Shown: piece by piece, positions 22,696 to 26,772 of the stretch
Layout: every line of letters starts with the position of its first letter
How positions within the stretch are numbered: the first letter of the stretch is position 1
Origin: Rikenellaceae bacterium
GTDB taxonomy: Bacteria; Bacteroidota; Bacteroidia; Bacteroidales; UBA932
Length of the DNA stretch: 26,772 nt
Assembly (NCBI GenBank): GCA_900771005.1
Contig: CAAGMI010000109.1
Location: forward strand, 1 to 26,772
Direction: 5' to 3'
Notes under the pieces: model-generated
Told to the model about the DNA's origin: nothing
What the model saw: the letters and a program-made list of their open reading frames with translations, nothing else
Databases searched by the model: none
Position numbers and translations under genes: made by a program

Positions 22696-24819
22696 ATGAG
22701 AATTGTTCAACTGATTTATTCATTGTCTTCCGGAGGCGCCGAAAAGTTCGTGGTCAATCTTTCCAACGAGCTTTCGCGGATGGGACACGAGGTTTGTGTA
22801 TGCATTTTGAGGGAATCAAATGAAGTGAATATATTCAACCGGCCTTTCCTTGATGAAAATGTCAAGTTTGTTTCTCTCGGGATTCCGGAAGGTTTTTCCC
22901 TGCGCAAAGTCAGGATTGTGGAAAAATTTCTTGGCGTGTTCAAGCCGGATGTTGTCCATTGCCATTTGAACGTCATTCCCTTTATTTTCAGATATGCGTT
23001 CATACACAGGGAAGTCAAGTTCATACACACGATACACAATGTTGCACAAAATGCCTGTGGTACACTCAAGCAAGTTCCATTGAACAGATTCTTTTATGGC
23101 AGATGTATTTATCCTGTAGCCATATCAGCCATCTGCAAGGTTTCGTACGAAGCACTGTATAAAAGAAAAAACGCAGCGCTTATCGTCAATGGAGCACCGG
23201 AGGTACAGCCAACCGGCGAATATGAAAACGTGAAAAATGAAATTGACGGCATCAAGAACGGTGATGACGTTCCTGTTTTCATCCACGTTGCAAGATACGA
23301 TTCACAGAAGAATCAATCTCTCCTGATAGATGCTTTCAATTTATTGGGATCTCGCGGACAGGATTTCCGACTTCTTGTCATCGGCCGTGGATTTGATGAC
23401 GGTTGTGGCGCAGAGTTGAAGGCAAAAGCATGCAATAAGGTACATTTTCTGGGTGAGAAACCAAACGTCGGGGATTATCTGCTCTGCTCGGATGCTTTCT
23501 GTCTTTCTTCTCAATATGAAGGGTTGCCTATTAGCCTTCTGGAAGCGATGTCATGTGGGTTGACGCCCATTTGTACGGCTGTTGGAGGAATACCTGACGT
23601 GATTAAAGACGGAGTAAACGGATATCTCTCGGAAAGTGTAGATGTAAAATCGTATGCCGGCTGCATTGAAAAATTCCTGATATCTCCCTTAAATAAGGAG
23701 TCTGTAAAGAAGTCGTTCCTTTCCGCTTATTCGATAAGTAAATGTGCAAGGAACTATGCCGCTCTATACAACAAGACTATTTTCAATTCAGTGCTGAGTA
23801 TCGGCCCTGAGTTCCCTCCTGTCACGGGAGGCATTGCGCAAGTATGCTCAACATACAAAGAGTTCATATTCCCGTCATTCAGCTACCTTGCAAACTCCTG
23901 CGAAGGCGGGAGAATCAGAAAGTTATGGAGATCTGTTGTAACGGTATTCAAATTCCCCTTCATGTTGGTTGCTCACAAGGAGTATAGCATTATCCACATT
24001 CACACCGCTTCCTACAACAGTTTCTGCCGTTCGGCCGTATTCGCCTTTATTGCAAGATTGTTCGGGCGCATAGTGGTTCTGCACATCCACGGAGGATGCT
24101 TCAAGGAATTCGCTTCAAGTCGGATTGCGTATGTGAAGAAAGTACTTGGATGGTGCGATGCTATCATTGCCTTATCAGGGTTTTGGAAGGCTTATTTTGA
24201 GAATACGTTCGCTATAGAAAACGTATTCGTCCTGAATAATCCAGTTCCGGTCCCGTCAATCGAGAGGTCGGCTGATGTGGCTAGAGTGACATCGTTTGTT
24301 TTTCTCGGTGCCATAAATGAGAGAAAGGGTGTTTTCAACATCGTTAAAATGTGCTTCAACCATAAAAGTCAGCTGAAGGGGAAAGTGAAGATTATAATTG
24401 CTGGTTCCGGCGATTCGGCAAGATTACTCGATATGATCAATACATTCGGAGTGTCTGACATTATTGAGTATGTCGGCTGGGCTGAAGAGGAAAAGAAACG
24501 AAGCCTTTTGAATCAGGCTGATGTCTTCCTTCTTCCAAGTTATGCGGAAGGCGTTCCAATCAGCATTCTGGAGGCAGAAAGTTACGGACTGCCTATAATA
24601 TCGACGGATGTAGGGGGGATTCCTTCGATTGTCAACCCAAGTAACGGTATTCTTATCAAACCCGGTGATGAGGCGGCATTGTATGAAGCGGTCGAAAAAC
24701 TTGCATCCGACAAGCATCTTCGAACCTCTTTGGGAAGGGCTTCGTCTGATATTGTTTCCAATTATTACCCTGATAAAGTATCCGCATCTTTAATTGAAAT
24801 ATATACGTCACACAAATGA
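22696..24819 (+). CDS. Fused tandem GT4 glycosyltransferase (two GT-B modules)
   Basis: At 707 residues this is about twice the length of its family. Module one (1 to about 360) has SLSSGGAEKFV, VFKPDVVHCHLNV, HVARYDSQKNQSLL and the E-x7-E motif YEGLPISLLEAM (Glu275, Glu283). Module two (about 365-707) restarts with SIGPEFPPVTGGIAQV, then SIIHIHTASY, VFLGAINERKGVFN and AEGVPISILEAE (Glu618, Glu626), followed by STDVGGIPSI. Both modules keep their key residues, so one protein may add two successive sugars. There is no stop or shift at the joint. The stop overlaps the next start (ATGA, 24816-24819). Confidence 0.92.
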   Translation: MRIVQLIYSLSSGGAEKFVVNLSNELSRMGHEVCVCILRESNEVNIFNRPFLDENVKFVSLGIPEGFSLRKVRIVEKFLGVFKPDVVHCHLNVIPFIFRYAFIHREVKFIHTIHNVAQNACGTLKQVPLNRFFYGRCIYPVAISAICKVSYEALYKRKNAALIVNGAPEVQPTGEYENVKNEIDGIKNGDDVPVFIHVARYDSQKNQSLLIDAFNLLGSRGQDFRLLVIGRGFDDGCGAELKAKACNKVHFLGEKPNVGDYLLCSDAFCLSSQYEGLPISLLEAMSCGLTPICTAVGGIPDVIKDGVNGYLSESVDVKSYAGCIEKFLISPLNKESVKKSFLSAYSISKCARNYAALYNKTIFNSVLSIGPEFPPVTGGIAQVCSTYKEFIFPSFSYLANSCEGGRIRKLWRSVVTVFKFPFMLVAHKEYSIIHIHTASYNSFCRSAVFAFIARLFGRIVVLHIHGGCFKEFASSRIAYVKKVLGWCDAIIALSGFWKAYFENTFAIENVFVLNNPVPVPSIERSADVARVTSFVFLGAINERKGVFNIVKMCFNHKSQLKGKVKIIIAGSGDSARLLDMINTFGVSDIIEYVGWAEEEKKRSLLNQADVFLLPSYAEGVPISILEAESYGLPIISTDVGGIPSIVNPSNGILIKPGDEAALYEAVEKLASDKHLRTSLGRASSDIVSNYYPDKVSASLIEIYTSHK

Positions 24820-25682
24820 AATCTTTAAGACATTTTATAGCCGGACTTTTCTGCAGACATCCGGAATTTCTCTTCAAAATGAATTATTGGAGAGTGAATC
24901 ATGTCTGGCTCAATACAAAATATCCGCAGCATTTCTATGACAAAGTGGCATATCTTGCATTCCATACCAATACAACAGCATGGTCATATCTTGCTGACAA
25001 GTTAAAAGTGCGTGAATATGTGGCAGAAAAAGGCTTTACAGACAATCTTCCGAAATTATATGGCTATTGGAATTCAGCAGATGCAATCGATTTTGATGTT
25101 CTGCCGGATCAGTTTGTGCTAAAAACCAACAATGCGAGCAATACAAATCTTATAGTTAGAGACAAATACGCATTGAATCCGGGTGAAGTGCGTTCCCGCT
25201 TCAGAAAATGGTTGAAATGGAATTATGGCAGGGAGACCGCTCAACCTCATTATTGTAGGATAAAGCCGATGATACTGGCAGAAGAACTACTTTTGGATGA
25301 TGAAACCACGAAAAAGGGCAAATGCCTGACAGACTATAAATTCTTTTGCTTCAACGGTGTTCCACATACCGTGCATCTTATGAAGGACAGGAAGAGCAAC
25401 ACTCATTCATGCTGTGAACAGTTCTATGATATGGATTGGCAGCCTCATCCGGAATACTCGAATGGCAATAATGGGGTTATAACCGAAACTGTTGAAAAAC
25501 CTGTTTCGTTTGAGATTATGAAGCAGATGGCAGCTGCTCTGTCGGATGGCTTTCCATTTGTCAGAGTCGATTTTTACCAGGTAAATGGTAAGCCCGTATT
25601 GGGTGAAATGTCTTTTACTCCGGGCGTTGAATCGTTTTCCCCCATTCTTTCGAAAATTCTCGGAGATAATCTGCAATTGTAA
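24816..25682 (+). CDS. TupA-like ATP-grasp domain protein
   Basis: The 288-residue product matches the TupA-like ATP-grasp pattern found in polysaccharide loci: KVAYLAFHTN early on, KLKVREYVAEKG, LPDQFVLKTNNASNTNLIV (ATP-binding strand), ILAEELLLDD, TDYKFFCFNGVPHTVHLM, and near the end FVRVDFYQVNGKPVLGEMSF with metal-binding Asp and Glu. ATP-grasp enzymes join a carboxylate to an amine through an acyl phosphate. Here the product could be an amino acid or peptide-like decoration of a uronic acid, which would fit the WecC-type enzyme upstream; that link is inference. It overlaps both neighbours (ATGA before, TAATG after). Confidence 0.87.
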   Translation: MKSLRHFIAGLFCRHPEFLFKMNYWRVNHVWLNTKYPQHFYDKVAYLAFHTNTTAWSYLADKLKVREYVAEKGFTDNLPKLYGYWNSADAIDFDVLPDQFVLKTNNASNTNLIVRDKYALNPGEVRSRFRKWLKWNYGRETAQPHYCRIKPMILAEELLLDDETTKKGKCLTDYKFFCFNGVPHTVHLMKDRKSNTHSCCEQFYDMDWQPHPEYSNGNNGVITETVEKPVSFEIMKQMAAALSDGFPFVRVDFYQVNGKPVLGEMSFTPGVESFSPILSKILGDNLQL

Positions 25683-26296
25683 TGAAAACGGAAACATATT
25701 TACTACGCGATGGAAGTGCTATTAATATTCCGATTCCAGGCAGTTATCGGGATTGCATGGTCTTGATTAAATCTGATTATTTCCGGATATACGGTTATAC
25801 TGACAATTTTTTGAAGATATGGCTTAAGACTTTCAAATGTAAACAGTTGAAATTTCTATTCTGGTTTCGCCTAACCTGTTACATGGGGGGGGTGTATGTT
25901 CTGTGCAAGTTGATTCATAAGCATTTACAGACAAAATACGGATGCCAGTTGGAGGCGGGGACGAAGGTCGGATGGGGCCTTTATATTGGTCATGGCATAT
26001 CGATGGTAATCACACCTTGCTGCATTATAGGTAACAACGTTAATTTGAGCCAAATGATTAACATCGGTACGAACGAGCAAAATCAGGCAATAATCGGTGA
26101 TAACGTATATATCGGGCCGATGTCTTGTATAGTCGAAGGGGTGCATATCGGCAATAATGTTATAATTGGGGCCGGATCTGTTGTTACTCGGGATATAGTT
26201 CCAAATTCGACTGCGGCAGGTGTCCCTGCTAAAGTTATCGGCCCGAATAAACATCAGTCATATGTTCAAAACAGATGGGCATATCGTCGTCGGTAA
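25682..26296 (+). CDS. Serine-acetyltransferase-like O-acetyltransferase with G8 tract
   Basis: The 204-residue product has an alpha-helical N-terminal half and a left-handed beta-helix of hexapeptide repeats from about 110 (KVGWGLYIGHGISMVITP, then IIGDNVYIGPMSC, HIGNNVIIGAGSVV), ending VPNSTAAGVPAKVIG. His103 in YIGHG is the likely catalytic base. Family members in polysaccharide loci transfer acetyl from acetyl-CoA to a sugar hydroxyl. Eight G bases (25885-25892) encode MGGV at 68-71. The final residues (after VQNRW) run into a scrap of another acetyltransferase in a second frame, so the last few codons may be altered. It overlaps the ATP-grasp gene stop by 1 base. Confidence 0.9.
   Translation: MKTETYLLRDGSAINIPIPGSYRDCMVLIKSDYFRIYGYTDNFLKIWLKTFKCKQLKFLFWFRLTCYMGGVYVLCKLIHKHLQTKYGCQLEAGTKVGWGLYIGHGISMVITPCCIIGNNVNLSQMINIGTNEQNQAIIGDNVYIGPMSCIVEGVHIGNNVIIGAGSVVTRDIVPNSTAAGVPAKVIGPNKHQSYVQNRWAYRRR
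25885..25892 (+). repeat. G8 homopolymer in the acetyltransferase gene
   Basis: Eight G bases lie at codons 68-71. Losing one leads to a TGA about 9 codons on; gaining one leads to a TAA about 12 codons on. Either would remove the whole beta-helix. Candidate on/off switch for O-acetylation. Confidence 0.85.
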
Positions 26297-26357
26297 TCCT
26301 GCAAAAATATTGAAGACAGGCATCAATACTAAAAAATATGGACAACTGAAACAATAG
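26262..26357 (+). pseudogene. Orphan C-terminal scrap of a hexapeptide acetyltransferase
   Basis: In a different frame from the preceding gene, 26262-26357 reads MFKTDGHIVVGNPAKILK and continues to a TAG stop. The phrase VVGNPAKILK is the standard tail of hexapeptide-repeat acetyltransferases and repeats the role of GVPAKVIG, which already closed the previous gene 27 codons earlier. Only about 30 codons remain, so it is a recombination or deletion remnant rather than a gene. It lies 3 bases before the next start. Confidence 0.55.
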
Positions 26358-26360
26358 GCT

Positions 26361-26735
26361 ATGAAATCAATAATTCGATATATTGCATTGTTCGTATATT
26401 ATGCAATCGGTTACCATCTTCCCAATAGAGAATTCCCATTACTGGGGGAACCGTCACGCAGATTCCGGTCATTTCTGTGTCGGCACATCTTTGAAGAGGC
26501 GGGATCTTGGACAAACATTCAAAGGCATGTCAGGTTCGGGAAGAACAGAGTCGTTATTGGCAACGGCTCGGGACTTGGCGAGAATTTTATTCTCCAAAAT
26601 TCTGAATTGATTGTAGGTGACTATGTTATGACAGCTTCTAATATTAAAGTATTGGGGGAGGCTGTCCGAAAAGTATCTGATTGGCTAGAAGACGTCTCCC
26701 GAAGACTTGGTGAAAGCCTGAAGAAGGCGGATTGA
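26361..26735 (+). pseudogene. Truncated hexapeptide acetyltransferase (maltose/WbbJ-like)
   Basis: The 124-residue frame starts like a WbbJ/maltose-acetyltransferase-type enzyme: MKSIIRYIALFVYYAIGYHL, PSRRFRSFLCRHIFEEAG, NIQRHVRFGKN, GNGSGLGENFILQNSELIVG and DYVMTASNIKVLG. It then leaves the family pattern at about residue 98 (base 26655) and ends in a charged helical tail (EAVRKVSDWLEDVSRRLGES) with no active-site histidine or further hexapeptide turns. Normal members have about 180-220 residues. The break coincides with sequence resembling the end of an insertion element, so the gene is probably cut by a second mobile element and inactive. Confidence 0.6.
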
Positions 26736-26772
26736 AACAGACTGAAAAAGGTGTAAAAATAAACAAGAAAGC
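26657..26772. mobile_element. Possible left edge of a second insertion element
   Basis: At the point where the truncated acetyltransferase leaves its family pattern, the sequence reads GAGGCTGTCCGAAAAGT, which resembles terminal inverted repeats of IS4/IS5/IS1182-group elements. No transposase frame is visible in the 116 bases before the window ends, and the other end and any target duplication lie outside. Offered as a tentative reading only. Confidence 0.35.

Noticed and set aside
1..26772. CRISPR arrays, tRNA or rRNA genes
   Set aside because: No regularly spaced direct repeats and no tRNA- or rRNA-like sequence were noticed on either strand by eye. A tRNAscan or Rfam search would settle this.

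Overview
The window looks like part of a Bacteroidales (Bacteroidota) chromosome. The evidence is repeated Bacteroides-type -7 promoter elements (TAnnTTTG), weak or absent Shine-Dalgarno sequences, Bacteroidota-style lipoprotein and outer-membrane genes, and a polysaccharide locus headed by an UpxY-type antiterminator. Species cannot be told from the sequence alone.

Left part (1-13254): compact core genes plus one insertion. The end of an unidentified gene and its terminator are followed by a lipoprotein gene (permuted NlpC/P60-like). A complete 1715-bp insertion sequence (221-1935) splits that gene inside its signal peptide; it has 15-bp terminal inverted repeats and a perfect 8-bp target duplication. 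Then come yifB (comM-like AAA ATPase), tsaE (tRNA t6A synthesis), an unknown lipoprotein, an ECF sigma factor paired with a membrane-anchored beta-barrel protein, a TPR protein translationally coupled to an EnvC-like murein hydrolase activator, malate dehydrogenase, a Sfp-type phosphopantetheinyl transferase and NADP-glutamate dehydrogenase. Four convergent gene pairs here overlap or abut at their 3' ends, with no room for separate terminators.

Right part (13255-26772): a surface polysaccharide (capsule or O-antigen) operon, all on the + strand. A promoter and a roughly 180-nt leader with a strong hairpin precede upxY. Next are a WecA/MraY-family initiating sugar-phosphate transferase, a UDP-ManNAc dehydrogenase (WecC type), a GT4 glycosyltransferase, a Wzx flippase, a GT2 glycosyltransferase, a Wzy-type polymerase, a second GT4, a 707-residue fusion of two GT4 enzymes, a TupA-like ATP-grasp enzyme, a serine-acetyltransferase-like O-acetyltransferase, an out-of-frame scrap of another acetyltransferase and a truncated third one. 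Together these describe Wzx/Wzy-dependent synthesis: the repeat unit is started on undecaprenyl phosphate, extended by up to five GT domains, decorated by acetylation and perhaps an ATP-grasp ligation, flipped and polymerised.

The most interesting signals are poly-G tracts confined to this locus: G10 inside a GT4 gene, G8 inside the acetyltransferase, and G8 forming one arm of the upxY leader hairpin. In both genes a one-base slip gives an early stop, so they are candidate phase-variation switches. A perfect 16-bp GC-rich palindrome inside the GT2 gene, a 9-bp hairpin touching the transposase start codon, and the shuffled acetyltransferase end of the locus also stand out.
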